Notes under the pieces: generated by a model
The model's input: only the letters and a program-made list of their open reading frames with translations
Database searches by the model: none
What the model was told of the DNA's origin: nothing
NCBI GenBank assembly: GCA_023105745.1
Contig: JALGQZ010000009.1
Location: 34,958,409-35,022,408, forward strand
Length of the DNA stretch: 64,000 nucleotides
Direction: 5' to 3'
Source of the DNA: Austropuccinia psidii
Taxonomy: Eukaryota; Basidiomycota; Pucciniomycetes; Pucciniales; Sphaerophragmiaceae
Program-made: the position numbers and the translations under genes
In this document: one piece after another, positions 35,733 to 47,330 of the stretch
Numbering within the stretch: the first letter of the stretch is position 1
Layout: each line of letters begins with the position of its first letter

Positions 35733-37627
35733 ACTATGAAACTAATGCTAATATCACTATTAATCAGCAGTACTATGTCTGTTCTTATGAAAAATAATAA
35801 TAAAATATTATTATAGCCACAATTAACTAATTAAAGAATTATTTTTTTCACTTGTTAAACACTACTAGTGATTTTAACAGTGAGCAGTAATTGTCTACAA
35901 GAAACAATTACAAGAAGATTTTAATAATAAAACTTATTTTATTAAAATAATAAAATTATTTTAATATATGATTATCTTTTTCAAGAATAATTATAAATAT
36001 AATTCTTGAAGAAAACTAATTATTTAGTGAACAACTTTAAGAATGAAGAATAAACCACTCACTAATATTCCAAAGAACTTATTGAAAGATAAGATAGAGG
36101 GCTTTGACCTAGAATTGTGGATTTAAAGGATCAAAATGTAATTCGAACAGTATTATAACAATATATAGTTGGGTTCTATGATTTCACGTCTTTCTGATTG
36201 ATTCTGAAAGATTTAAAACACTTAAGAATAGATTTACTAATACTTACTTGTTAGTAATAATGGTTTAAATGAATAATAAGATGATTATTGGAAAAACAGC
36301 AAGAGGAGGCCTCTTTTAAGTCAAAAACAGCTCACAGAGGCGTGCCTTGGAGCAAACTGAAAAACCAGTGAGTGAGAAAACAATAAACCTTTTTGGATTA
36401 TTGATGGCATGATCTGTTGTCACCTAAGATTATCATAATTACTTAATTGATGCTTTTATGTGACTACCAACCCCAATATGGTTAAGAAAAAAAGGTCTAA
36501 CATGTGTAAATCATCTTTTATTCCAAAATAATCATTGATTTCTCAAATTTCTCAATGTTATTGGTAATTTAATCACAGGTTGTAATTATTGTGAATTTTT
36601 GAAGATTCAGTGTTTCACATAGAATAGTCAAAAATGGACTTGAAATAAAACTTTCAATTTTACAAGTAAACCATAATTCATTTTGATTGTACAATAGATA
36701 ATACAGTTGTTCATTAGTCCTGAAAGTTTCAGAGTGAGTCATTAAGAATTGTATTTTTAATGACTTTTTGAAGCTTTTACCTCATTTCTACGTAGAATTG
36801 CAAATATCAGTGTTCAACTGGTTGCTATGAGGTAAATCAAGAGATACAAGTCCAAAAAAGGTTTTAATTACTCTTTTGGGGTTTATCCATGGAAAATCAT
36901 TAAGAATTGACATCGTTACAGGAGTCTAAGTAGCTCTTTACCTCCTTGGCACGTCAAAATAGCAGGTTATTTGCTATTTTCTTAAGATTTACAGTAGTTG
37001 TAACATGGTAACCAGGTTTACAAAAGGTTTTAGTTTACCAATTAGGCCGAAATCAGCCAAGGATCCAAGCTTTGGAGCTGTCCATGCCTCTGAGGCCTCA
37101 GATGCTGGGTACCCTGGCTCTGTTCCATGTCTTTTGTCCTCCTTGCCTATTTTTCATGTCAAAATAGAAAATTAAGCTTCAAGTGAGATATCCACTATGG
37201 GTGTATCAAAAGTCCATGTAAGAATACCATGATATTAAGTCCTCAAAACATTCATAACACTATTATTACTGTATATGTAACATGGGATTCCTCACATTCG
37301 CATTTTTTTCGCATGAAATTAAGAAAAACAAAAATTTTCACGTATCTTTCATGTGGTCTTGACGTAATTTCCATATTACCACCTCAAGGAGTTAATTTGA
37401 GCTTATTCACTCTATGGAGCTACCCTAGGTGGATTTTTGTGTATAATCCAAATCTGGCCGTAAATCCATGGATTTACTTACTCAATAAAAAGTTATTCAT
37501 CTATTCCGAGATCAAAAATTCTTAATTTTGAATATATGCATGAATTATTTGTTATGCATAATTAAAAATTTATTTTTAAGACAATTGTGGCCTATTTGGG
37601 TATGTAAAATATACCTCAAGACTCACA
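35722..37627 (-). repeat. Gypsy-2 5' LTR (family B)
   Basis: 1906 bp. Its first bases read TGTGAGTC instead of TGTGAGCC. GGTTC follows at 37628-37632 and then the 5' LTR of Gypsy-1 begins directly. The copy at 49715-51620 is nearly identical. Confidence 0.9.
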
Positions 37628-37632
37628 GGTTC

Positions 37633-39070
37633 TGTAAACCTGTGACTCAAAACCAGAGCACAAGCATGACAGCCAAAATACCATAAACCAATGGTATAGC
37701 CAAAATACCACCAAAACATGGAACTGAGCCAAATTAGCTCAAAAGGTATCAAAAGAAAGAGGAAACTCACCTCTTTCTGAAAATATAAGTCCCATCACCA
37801 TAGGACAAGAAATAACAAAGTTATTCCTGCTCAAAGTCATTGCTGAGCATAAACCTTAATTTTCACCTCTCATCTAAAATCTAGAAGGAGAGGCTTAACC
37901 CCATCAAATGGGTATTCAAAATGAAGCTCTAAGCCAGGGCTATCCAATGGTACCAGCCAAACTGAGCTAGCACCAGTATTACTTGAGTTATGGTCAAATT
38001 CAGGCCAAATAAAGGTGAACAAAACATTCACCTCTCATCTAACTTCTACAGTTTTAGTGTTGGATACTTGAAGTGGGGTATTTTTGGAAAGAGCACAATC
38101 AGGGCTATCTGATGGTGTCATCCATTTCCCCATAACTCAACTACAACAGAAGTTATTGGCCAAACAAGCTTAATACAGCTTTTTGCCCAAACCACGCCAA
38201 TGTACAAAAATACTTGTACATGGGATAACTTTGTCATATTTAATGATAACCATGTCAAGTTGGGTACCATTGTGTAGAGCTCATATAGAGCTATTCAATG
38301 AACCAACCTTGAGCTTGATATCTCAAAAACCGACAGAGTTATGACCATTTTAAGGTCAAAATCCCACCAGCTGTCATATACAGCCTTACCATGGGATAAC
38401 ACCCCATAATCATGAATATGAGGTGTCAACAGACGAAGAAGCATGTTTTTACTTCAATACCTCATATGTCAGTCAATACTGGGGTCCCATACAGTTTCTG
38501 TACAGCATTCTACGCGTCATACACGTCAGAATCAGGCTGTGAGGTCCCCAGATGAAAATTTTCACCCTGTATTGGTGAAAACCGCCCAGATGTGGTTTCA
38601 AAACCACATCTGAGCCCAATACAGGGTATACAGGTTGTTTGCAAACCACAAGCCTGTCATGAGGAGTGAAAAATCTTCACTCCCTCTACGTGAAAAGGTT
38701 TAATCACCTTTTCACCTCAATTTCAGGATAAAAGGAGGGCTTTTCACAGCCAAAGACCTTTCCTCATCCTGCTCTTGAATACCCTACGTAGTAAACTGTC
38801 AAAAACAGTTTTACTCTTGGGTAATAATCAGGTATTATTATAATCTTAATAATTGTAGTCTTTATTATTGTAACCCAACAGGTAAAGCTGCACCCAGGGC
38901 TTTCAACAGCGCTCACCACCACTATATCCACTATAGTAAAGCCCTTTTATTATTAAATTAAACCATCTTCAACTCTTATAAAACCTTTTTAAATTTTATA
39001 TACCGTGTCACAGTCATAGTTAAAAGTTGTAAATACACTTTATTACTCTTATCATAGACTCAGCCTGACA
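37633..39070 (+). repeat. Gypsy-1 5' LTR (family A)
   Basis: 1438 bp, TGTAAACCTGTGACTC...CAGCCTGACA. TTTTGGGGGCCTGGCCGTG follows at 39071, the presumed primer-binding region shared with Gypsy-2. Confidence 0.92.
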
Positions 39071-39664
39071 TTTTGGGGGCCTGGCCGTGTTTTTTACTTA
39101 TTTTGGACCTTACAAGTAAGTTTTTTCTCTTTTTTTATCATTTATTGACACCTGTTTTTTATTTTTAGGCGTCATTTTCTTTTGAAAAATATATTTTATA
39201 TATATTCTTCTTTAAAAATTTAATAATACTCATATTTTTAAAGAGTATTTGTCTAGTGGCTAATAACCACAAGACCAGTATTTTTGGCGTGTTTTGCATA
39301 TAAAAACACTTTTAAGCCATTTATACAGTCTCAATTCTTAATTGAATTAAGACAGCTCATACTGATAAACCAACAGTTGAGGCGTGTTTGGACACATTGT
39401 TAACTCAATTGCCCTGTAATACACCATTTTTGACAGATTATACTTGCTAATAACAAGTATTCTGTAAGATATTGGTATACAAACAGTATACCAATTATCA
39501 ATAAGCTGTATTTCTGACGTGGAATTGTTAATTCAATTACACTGTCACTATACAAGGGCATACTGTAGTAATATACAAGCCCAGAGGCCATTCTTAGACG
39601 TGCAAAACCAGCCTTGTAAGAAGTCTTAACTGACATAAGCCCTCTTTTTTCCTGTTTTGATTCA

Positions 39665-40012
39665 GTGGAAGAAAACTTCATACCACTTGAGACCCAGTCA
39701 CAGGCCAACATACCAGTGACACCCTCAGAACCAGAGGGCAGCAAGGGCAAAGGAAAAAGGCTTAGTGAAGGCCTCATCACAGCCAAAAAGTGGACACCAA
39801 TAGCCACTCAGAGGAGTAGAAAACCACGAAACTCTGCTTCAATACAAGGTAAACCAACCTTAACCACTTGTACAGGGAAGATTACAATTATTAACCCAGT
39901 TGTAACCTCCAAAGGCAAACTGCCCAAATCAGCAGATAACAAATTTGTACAAGGCACAGTCAAAGGTAAATACCCAAAGAACATAAAGTTTTTGACTGCT
40001 TGCAAACACTGA
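39665..40012 (+). CDS. Gypsy-1 leader reading frame
   Basis: 115 codons, Lys/Thr/Pro-rich and basic, ending TGA at 40010-40012. The gag-pol ATG follows after a single base (TGATATG). I do not recognise a domain. Its position and basic composition match the beginning of gag in Gypsy-2. It may be the true N-terminal part of Gag joined by frameshift or splicing, or a separate protein whose termination feeds re-initiation at 40014. Confidence 0.55.
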   Translation: MEENFIPLETQSQANIPVTPSEPEGSKGKGKRLSEGLITAKKWTPIATQRSRKPRNSASIQGKPTLTTCTGKITIINPVVTSKGKLPKSADNKFVQGTVKGKYPKNIKFLTACKH

Positions 40013-40734
40013 TATGTCCCCTGCATACCTCAGAGACCTTGGCTTCCAAAGGAACCAGCCAGAGGACAGAGCAGGAATGTCTAGAACCAGAAGACCTGAA
40101 AGAAGACACATTGGACACAGTGGTGGATGGCAGAACAATGAGGGAGATAATATCAACCTTGCCATTCACACTCCAATTCAACAGAAACCTCAAACCAGAG
40201 GACTGGAAGGATATGGATCAAGTTCTTCAAATCCACCAACTCCTCAAAGATTTGTTTCAATGGAGCATGGACAACAAGAGGTTCAACCTAGCAACTCACT
40301 GGGCAGAACTGGGATCAAGTTGCCAGAAGATCTGTCTCAAAGAGATAGACTTCAAGGACCTTATGGTAATCACCAAGGGTTGGAACCCTACCAGGCAGCA
40401 CAGACTCCTGGAGGCAAGGGCAGAGAGGATAAGGGAGAACCAAGCCACTATCCAAGCTATAGAAGAACAGTTAACCCAGACAGGGCCTACTCAGATTCCT
40501 TCAGGTTCACAAGGAGCCAGCCAAATCAGCTCTCCAGTGGCTTCACACCATTCAGAAACCAGCAGATCAGTGGCCAAGAGTCACCATTCTTCACAATTCC
40601 AGGAAGTTTCCAGGAGAAGACAAGGCAACAAGGGCAAGAACAAAGCCTCCTTCAACCAGAGGAGGAAAGAGTCAGACCCCATGATCCAGAAGCTGTTAGA
40701 TTTGGTAAAAGAAGTACACAAGAACCAGAAGTAG
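40000..40734 (+). CDS. Overlapping reading frame in the gag leader of Gypsy-1
   Basis: 244 codons in the +1 frame relative to gag-pol; the first ATG in it is at 40138, so the reading may instead continue from another frame. The product would be charged, with a likely coiled coil ([19 protein letters not shown]) and a Ser/His/Lys-rich end with [16 protein letters not shown]. It looks more protein-like than the low-complexity gag frame it overlaps. A similar overlap is present in Gypsy-2 at 34266-34694. Whether it is translated is unknown. Confidence 0.55.
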   Translation: MQTLICPLHTSETLASKGTSQRTEQECLEPEDLKEDTLDTVVDGRTMREIISTLPFTLQFNRNLKPEDWKDMDQVLQIHQLLKDLFQWSMDNKRFNLATHWAELGSSCQKICLKEIDFKDLMVITKGWNPTRQHRLLEARAERIRENQATIQAIEEQLTQTGPTQIPSGSQGASQISSPVASHHSETSRSVAKSHHSSQFQEVSRRRQGNKGKNKASFNQRRKESDPMIQKLLDLVKEVHKNQK

Positions 40735-43700
40735 TTGTAAACCACTCTAGAATCAGTAGTCCTAGTAATAGAAACATTACCCCCACTCAGACTGAAAATA
40801 ACATTATCACATCTGAGAGCAACATTAACAGTGACACACTGTGGTTGCAAATGTCCCAATATGTTGAGCAATCAGCAAAACAGGCTGCAGAATTTGCAAT
40901 TGCCCAAGAGAGGATGAGAAAAACTCAAGCCTCATTGGAGCAGATAGTTAAAAACCTTCAGGAAGGATATGCTCAACTGAGCAAAGCCTCTGAAGAAACC
41001 AACAAGAGACTGAATCAAGTCTCTGAAGAACAACACCATAGCAGCAGGGACAGGGAGTGTCTGAACCAAGACATCAACAAATTGTTTGATGCCTACCATA
41101 GCTTGAAGCCCCAACCACAAGGCCAAGCTATGGAGAATCCATATCAACCAGATGACATCAAACCAGATGCCATGTTGTTGAATAAGGCAAGATCTCCATC
41201 ACAATACCAGGATGGAGATGGAATGTCTTATTCAGAGAAGGAAGCCTTGAAACAGCTTCCTGAGGCCTCAAGCTGGCCCAAATTCTCTGGATCAGGAGAA
41301 TATGATCATATGGAACTCATAGATTATATTGATGGACTCTTCATTGATGTACCAAGCATACCAGACTACTGGATAACTGCTAGATTGAATACTGCATTTA
41401 AAGGTCATGCAAGTATATGGTACACTGAAATGAAAGAAATCCATGGCAGAAGGAACTGGCCATGGTGGAAGAGTCAGATAATCCAAAAGTACAGTAATGG
41501 AACTTGGATATGGCAAAAGACCATGTCATTTGAAAATGACAAATACTCTGTGGACAAAGATCCATATGAGTGGTGTCTCAGACAGTCTAAAAGACTTAAA
41601 GCCATTGATCCTCAGATGAACATCCAGATGAGGAATCACAAACTTCTGACACAACTGCCAGGAGAACTAGAGCATGCAGTGAAATGCAGATGCAACCAAA
41701 ATTGCACTCTAGATGACATAGCCAATACCTTACAAGACATAAGGAAAAGGACTAATATAGGGAAATTCACCCCATATAGAAGCAGTAGTTTCAAAGAGAG
41801 ACAACCTTTCAGGGTGGAGTTTAAAGACAAACCCAGAGAAAGAGTGGCAGAAGTGGCAAAGAAGAAGAATTCTTGTCACAATTGTGGTTCAACAGACCAC
41901 TATGCTAACAACTGTCCAAAGGCAAAGAAAAAAGTCTATGCCATAGAGAAAGTCCCTGAGGAAGAACCTCCAACAGAGGATTCTGAATCAGACTCTATGG
42001 GTGATGCCATCAGAGAACCATCTGATGAGGATCAAGACCCAAGAGAGGAATTTCTAGTGGGATACCAAGAGGAAACCCCACTAGAAATCCAGGATATACA
42101 GTTGGAAGCAGGCATGCCACAAGACACTGCCAACAAAAACTTGTGTAAACATACACAAGATGCACAAACATTCCTGGTTACACCAACCAAAGGAATGGCA
42201 TATATACATGGAAGAGCCACAAAAATGACTGTATGTATTGACAATGCTCAGCACCCACTGATCATTGACAGTGGAGCACACTGCTCCATAGTGGCCAGAA
42301 ATTATCTGGATAACCACTTCCCAAACTGGGAAAAAGAACTCTTGCCCACCAGGGCAAAGAACTTTAAGAGTGCATCTGGAAAGATGACCTCTATTGGGAC
42401 AATTATCAAAGAGATAATTATACCCCACAGAAAAGGTAATATCAGACTCAACCCAGAGTTTGTAGTGCTTGAAGATGCCCACATCCAAGGGTTTTTACTG
42501 GGAACAGATTACCAGAGGATGTATGGCATAGATATTTACAATAGTAAAAATAGGCATATTACCATTGGTACTAACAAGGAAAAGAAATTCTCTCTTGATA
42601 TATACCAGATATCTTCTCAGGACCCACTGGAAGAACTTCTGAAAGAATTCAGAGAGGGACAGTTTAGCACTACCCTCACCAGTAAACAGAAACTAAGTTT
42701 ACTGAAGATGCTGAGGAAGAATAGACCAGCATTTGCCATTGGTGAAGAACCATTAGGCAAGATCAAAGGCCATGATATAGAACTATATCTGGATGTAGAA
42801 AGGCCTTATCCACCCATGTTAAGGAGACCTCCTTACCCAGCAAGTCTGGAAACCAGGAAAGAGATTGAGAAACATATCAATGAACTACTGGACATGGATG
42901 TCATTAGGAAGATTGGACATAATGAAATAGTGGAAATCACCACCCCTGTCCTAATCACCTGGCATGATGGCAAGTCTAGATTGTGTGGAGACTTCAGAGC
43001 CCTGAATAACTACACAAAAGCAGACAGGTACCCTATACCAAGGATACCTCATGCCTTGGATAAACTGGCTAAAGCCAAATACATAACCAAGATGGATTGT
43101 ATGAAAGGCTTCCACCAAAATGGAGTTAAACCAAACTCCATGAAGTTGCTCAGAATAATATGCCATATGGGCATATATGAGTACACCAGGATGCCATTTG
43201 GCATCAAAAATGCACCAGCCCACTTCCAAAGGATGATGGACACCATATTTCAGGAAGAAATAATGGAAGGCTGGATGGTAGTATATATTGATGATATCAT
43301 TATATACTCAGAGACATGGGAAGATCATGTACAATACATAGACAGAGTGCTAAGTAAATGTACACCCATCAATCTAAAAATTTCACTTAAAAAGTGTAAT
43401 TTTGGCCAACAAGAGCTACTAGCTCTAGGACACAAAGTCTCAGGCCTTAGTCTGGCAATTGACCAGAACAAAGTAGCAGCAGTACTGCAAAAGCCAGTAC
43501 CAAAGAGCATTAAAGAAATGCAATCTTTCCTTGGGTTTGCTAGCTACTATAGAAACCACATCAAAAACTTTGCCCACATAACTAGTAGCTTATACAAGTT
43601 ATGCTCAAAGGATGTAGTTTTTGAAATAACCAAGGAAAGGAGGGATGCATATGAGAGGATCAAATATGAACTCACAAATGCACCTGTGCTCATCTTGCCT

Positions 43701-45869
43701 GACTTTGAACTACCATTCAAGTTATACATAGATGCAGCATGCAGCCAAGGCTTAGGAGCAGCCCTTCACCAAAGACAAATTGTGGATGGTGAACCAAGAG
43801 AAGGTGTAATATGTTACATCTCCAGGCAGCTGAAAGATTCAGAAGCCAGGTATGGGGCCACCCAGACAGAATGTCTGTGTCTAGTCTGGGCTCTAGAAAA
43901 ACTCCATTACTATTTGGAGGGTGCAGTCTTTGAAGTCTACACAGACTGCACAGCCTTGAAGTCTTTACTAAACATGAAGACTACTAATAGACATATGCTG
44001 AGATGGCAAATAGCCATCCAGGAGTATAGAGGGAACATGACCATCATATACAAGGAAGGTAAAATCCATACCAATGCAGATGGCCTTAGCAGATGGCCAC
44101 TGGACAATGTCAAAAGCAATCCAGCTTATGACCCTGAAGTTGCTGCAAAAATTCCTATCCATTTTATGGAGATCAATAGGAAAAAGAACTTCAGATTCTC
44201 TGAATGGGCACCAGAGAGTGGTACCCTTGACAGTGGAAACACTGATTCAGAAGGGACAGAAACTCCCATACTGGGAATAAGTTCCTCAGAACTGCACAAT
44301 GAATTTTTCAATGCAGTCCTGAAATCTTATGCTAAGCACAAACAGTGTAGCATATTACTCCAACTCCTTCAACAAAAATACAGGAGCCCAGAACTGGAAA
44401 CCCAGCTGGAGGAACCCTGGTTGAGGGCCTATAAGGACAATAAATTCTTCCTTATAGATGGCCTGATTTATCACAGAGAAAAGCACACCAGTGCACTCAC
44501 AGTGATAGACAGAGACCACATCTCTTTAATCCTGCAGGAATGCCATGACTGCCCCTATATGGGACACATGAGTGAAGACAGGACCAAAGAGAGGGTAGCA
44601 AGCACAGCTTGGTGGCCCAAGTGGGAACAAGAGTTTAGTGAATACATCAACACTTGTGAAAGATGCCAAAAGGCAACTAGAAAACATGGGAAGAAATATG
44701 GGTTACTTCAACATATATAAGAACCCAAGCACCCATGGGAAACCATTAACATGGACTGGGTCACAGGACTTGTCCCAGGAGGCAAAGAAAACTACAATGC
44801 CTGCTTAATCATAGTTGATAGGTTCAGCAAAAGCATGAGATGTCTACCATTCCATAAAGAGGACACAGCCATGGACACTGCTCTGTTATTTTGGAATAAC
44901 ATCATATCCACCTGTGGAGTCCCCAAGATCATAATTAGTGACAGGGACCCAAAATTCACATCTGAATTTTGGACCAACTTATATGACATGCTTGGCACCA
45001 AGCTTGCTTTTTCCACAGCTTACCATCCACAAACAGATGGCCTAGCTGAGAGAATGATCCAAACAATGGAGGACATTCTCAGGAGGTTCTGTGCCTATGG
45101 CATGGAATACAAGGACCATGAGGGATACACCCATGATTGGGTTACCCTCTTACCAGCAGTCCAGCTGGCTTATAACACAAGCCAGCACTCTACCACAGGA
45201 AAAACACCTGCACTGGTAGAGAAAGGGTGGAATCCCCTGTTACCTGTGGATCACTTGAAGAAAAATCTTCTGACCATCCACCCCACAGCCAAAGACTTCC
45301 ATGATATGTGGAAGAAAGCCTGTGATACTGCAGCCAAATGCATAGCTGAGGCCAAAGAGTATAACAAGCAGAGGTGGGACAAATCACATATGGAACCTGA
45401 CTTCAAGGAAGGGGACCAGGTGTTAGTGTCTACACTGAACTTCAACAATCTCAAAGGACCTAAGAAAATGAGAGACTCATTTGTAGGGCCCTTCACTATC
45501 ATTAAGTTAGTAGGGAAAAATGCAGTAGAGGTCAAGCTCACTGAGGAGTTTTCTAGGAAACACCCAGTCTTTCCAGTGAGCCTGGTCAAGCCATACTTCC
45601 AAACAGAGGAGGAAAAATTCCCCTCCAGGAAGAAGAACATCACTCCACCAGAAATAGTGGAAGTAGAAGACTCTCCTGGACCTGTGAGTAAAATCATCAG
45701 GGCCAGAAAAATCAGACTTAATGGAAAGGATCAAAGACAATACCTAGTCAGATTCAAAAACCAGACAGCTGATAAAGACAAATGGTTGGCAGAGGATGCC
45801 ATACCAGATGGGAACCTTCATTTAAGGAGATTCAGAGCCTCTAGGAGGACTGAACAGTCTCATCAATGA
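40014..45869 (+). pseudogene. Gypsy-1 gag-pol polyprotein with one premature stop
   Basis: One frame encodes, in order: a low-complexity N-terminal stretch (residues 1-250), a capsid-like region, and a CCHC knuckle [14 protein letters not shown] (about 620). Then come protease DSGAHC (about 751), reverse transcriptase with intact YIDD (about 1090), RNase H ([15 protein letters not shown], about 1238) and integrase HHCC (about 1510-1555). TAA at 44718-44720 interrupts between the integrase zinc domain and its DDE core. The same frame then runs 372 more codons from 44751 with [13 protein letters not shown] and [10 protein letters not shown], and ends in a chromodomain-like region (QRQYLVRF...[11 protein letters not shown]). 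The stop can come from one base change. Arginine is coded only by AGA/AGG: there is no CpG anywhere in the frame. Confidence 0.93.
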
Positions 45870-45881
45870 TGAGCCTTTTTT

Positions 45882-45893
45882 AGAGGGAGGGTA
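45882..45893 (+). other. Polypurine tract of Gypsy-1
   Basis: AGAGGGAGGGTA directly before TGTCAACC of the 3' LTR; plus-strand DNA primer site. Confidence 0.8.
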
Positions 45894-47330
45894 TGTCAAC
45901 CTGTGACTCAAAACCAGAGCACAAGCATGACAGCCAAAATACCATAAACCAATGGTATAGCCAAAATACCACCAAAACATGGAACTGAGCCAAATTAGCT
46001 CAAAAGGTATCAAAAGAAAGAGGAAACTCACCTCTTTCTGAAAATATAAGTCCCATCACCATAGGACAAGAAATAACAAAGTTATTCCTGCTCAAAGTCA
46101 TTGCTGAGCATAAACCTTAATTTTCACCTCTCATCTAAAATCTAGAAGGAGAGGCTTAACCCCATCAAATGGGTATTCAAAATGAATCTCTAAGCCAGGG
46201 CTATCCAATGGTACCAGCCAAACTGAGCTAGAACCAGTATTACTTGAGTTATGGTCAAATTCAGGCAAAATAAAGGTGAACAAAACATTCACCTCTCATC
46301 TAACTTTTACAGTTTTAGTGTGAGATACTTAAAGTGGGGTCTTTTTGGAAAGAGCACAATCAGGGCTATCTGATGGTGCCATCCATTTCCTCATAGTGCA
46401 ACTACAACAGAAGTTATTGGCCAAACAAGCTTAATACAGCTTTTGCCCAAACCACGCCAATGTACAAAAATACTTGTACATGGGATAACTTTGTCATATC
46501 TAATGATAACCATGTCAAGTTGGGTACCATTGTGTAGAGCTCATATAGAGCTATTCAATGAACCAACTTTGAGCTTGATATCTCAAAAACTGACAGAGTT
46601 ATGACCATTTTAAGGTCAAAATCCCACCAGCTGTCATATACAGCCTTACCATGGGATAACACCCCATAATCATGAATATGAGGTGTCAACAGACAAAGAA
46701 GCATGTTTTTACTTCAATACCTCATATGTCAGTCAATACTGGGGTCCCATACAGTTTCTGTACAGCATTCTACGCGTCATACACGTCAGAATCAGGCTGT
46801 GAGGTCCCCAGATGAAAATTTTCACCCTGTATTGGTGAAAACCGCCCAGATGTGGTTTCAAAACCACATCTGAGCCCAATACAGGGCATACAGGCTGTTT
46901 GCAAACCACAAGCCAGTACCAGAGAGTGAAAAAATCTTCACTTCCTCTACGTGGAAAGGTCTAGCACCCTTTCCACCCCATTTCAGGATAAAAAGGAGGC
47001 TTTTCACTGCCAGAATTGCTTCTTCATCCTGCTCTTGAATAACCTACGTAGTAAACTGTCAAAAACAGTTTTACTCTTCGTTAATAATCAGGTATACTCT
47101 TAATTTAAAGTATTGTAGTCTTTATTATTGTAATCCAACAGATAAAGCTGCACCCAGGGCTTTCAACAGCGCTCACCACCACTATATTTCTATAGTAAAG
47201 CCCTTTAATTCTTAAATTAAAACTTTTATCATCAATTATATCCTCTTTAAAAACTATTTTTACCGTGTCACAGTCATAGTTAAAGCTTGTAAATACTCTT
47301 ATACACCTTTATCATAGACTCAGCCTGACA
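45894..47330 (+). repeat. Gypsy-1 3' LTR (family A)
   Basis: 1437 bp, TGTCAACCTGTGACTC...CAGCCTGACA. At several diagnostic places (GTGAGATACTTAAAG, GGTCTTTTTGG, CTCATAGTGCAAC, GGAAAGGTCTAGCA) it agrees with the solo LTR at 62097 and not with the 5' LTR of its own element. Confidence 0.92.

Larger units (their letters stand above)
19249..37627 (-). mobile_element. Gypsy-2: Ty3/Gypsy chromovirus with nested insertions
   Basis: Full-length element bounded by two family-B LTRs and a perfect target duplication GGTTC (19244-19248, 37628-37632). Without the nested insertions (24933-26960 and 28193-34151 with their duplications) it would be about 10.4 kb. Domain order on the minus strand is gag, protease, reverse transcriptase, RNase H, integrase, chromodomain, the Gypsy order. 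It is inactive: stops, frameshifts and a mutated reverse transcriptase active site. It sits about 20 bp upstream of the TATA-like box of ZC2. Confidence 0.92.
37633..47330 (+). mobile_element. Gypsy-1: nearly intact Ty3/Gypsy chromovirus
   Basis: 9698 bp with two LTRs, primer-binding region, a leader reading frame, one long gag-pol frame and a polypurine tract. Only one in-frame stop damages gag-pol. There is no target duplication: the left flank is GGTTC and the right flank TTATT, the latter being a site that occurs at 32473. The two LTRs differ in ways that pair the 3' LTR with the solo LTR at 62097. It therefore looks like a recombinant of two insertions. Confidence 0.93.

Noticed and set aside
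37229..37525. 98-codon frame, repeated at 51222-51518
   Set aside because: It lies wholly inside the family-B LTR; the repetition comes from the segmental duplication.
37576..37770. Hydrophobic open frame antisense to the family-A LTR start, also at 45822-46031 and in part at 3313-3498
   Set aside because: It recurs only because the LTR recurs; it is broken in the LTR at 62097 and has no promoter or start context of its own.
40581..45740. Many minus-strand frames opposite gag-pol of Gypsy-1
   Set aside because: Shadows of the long plus-strand frame; the lack of CpG and skewed codon use reduce stops on the opposite strand.
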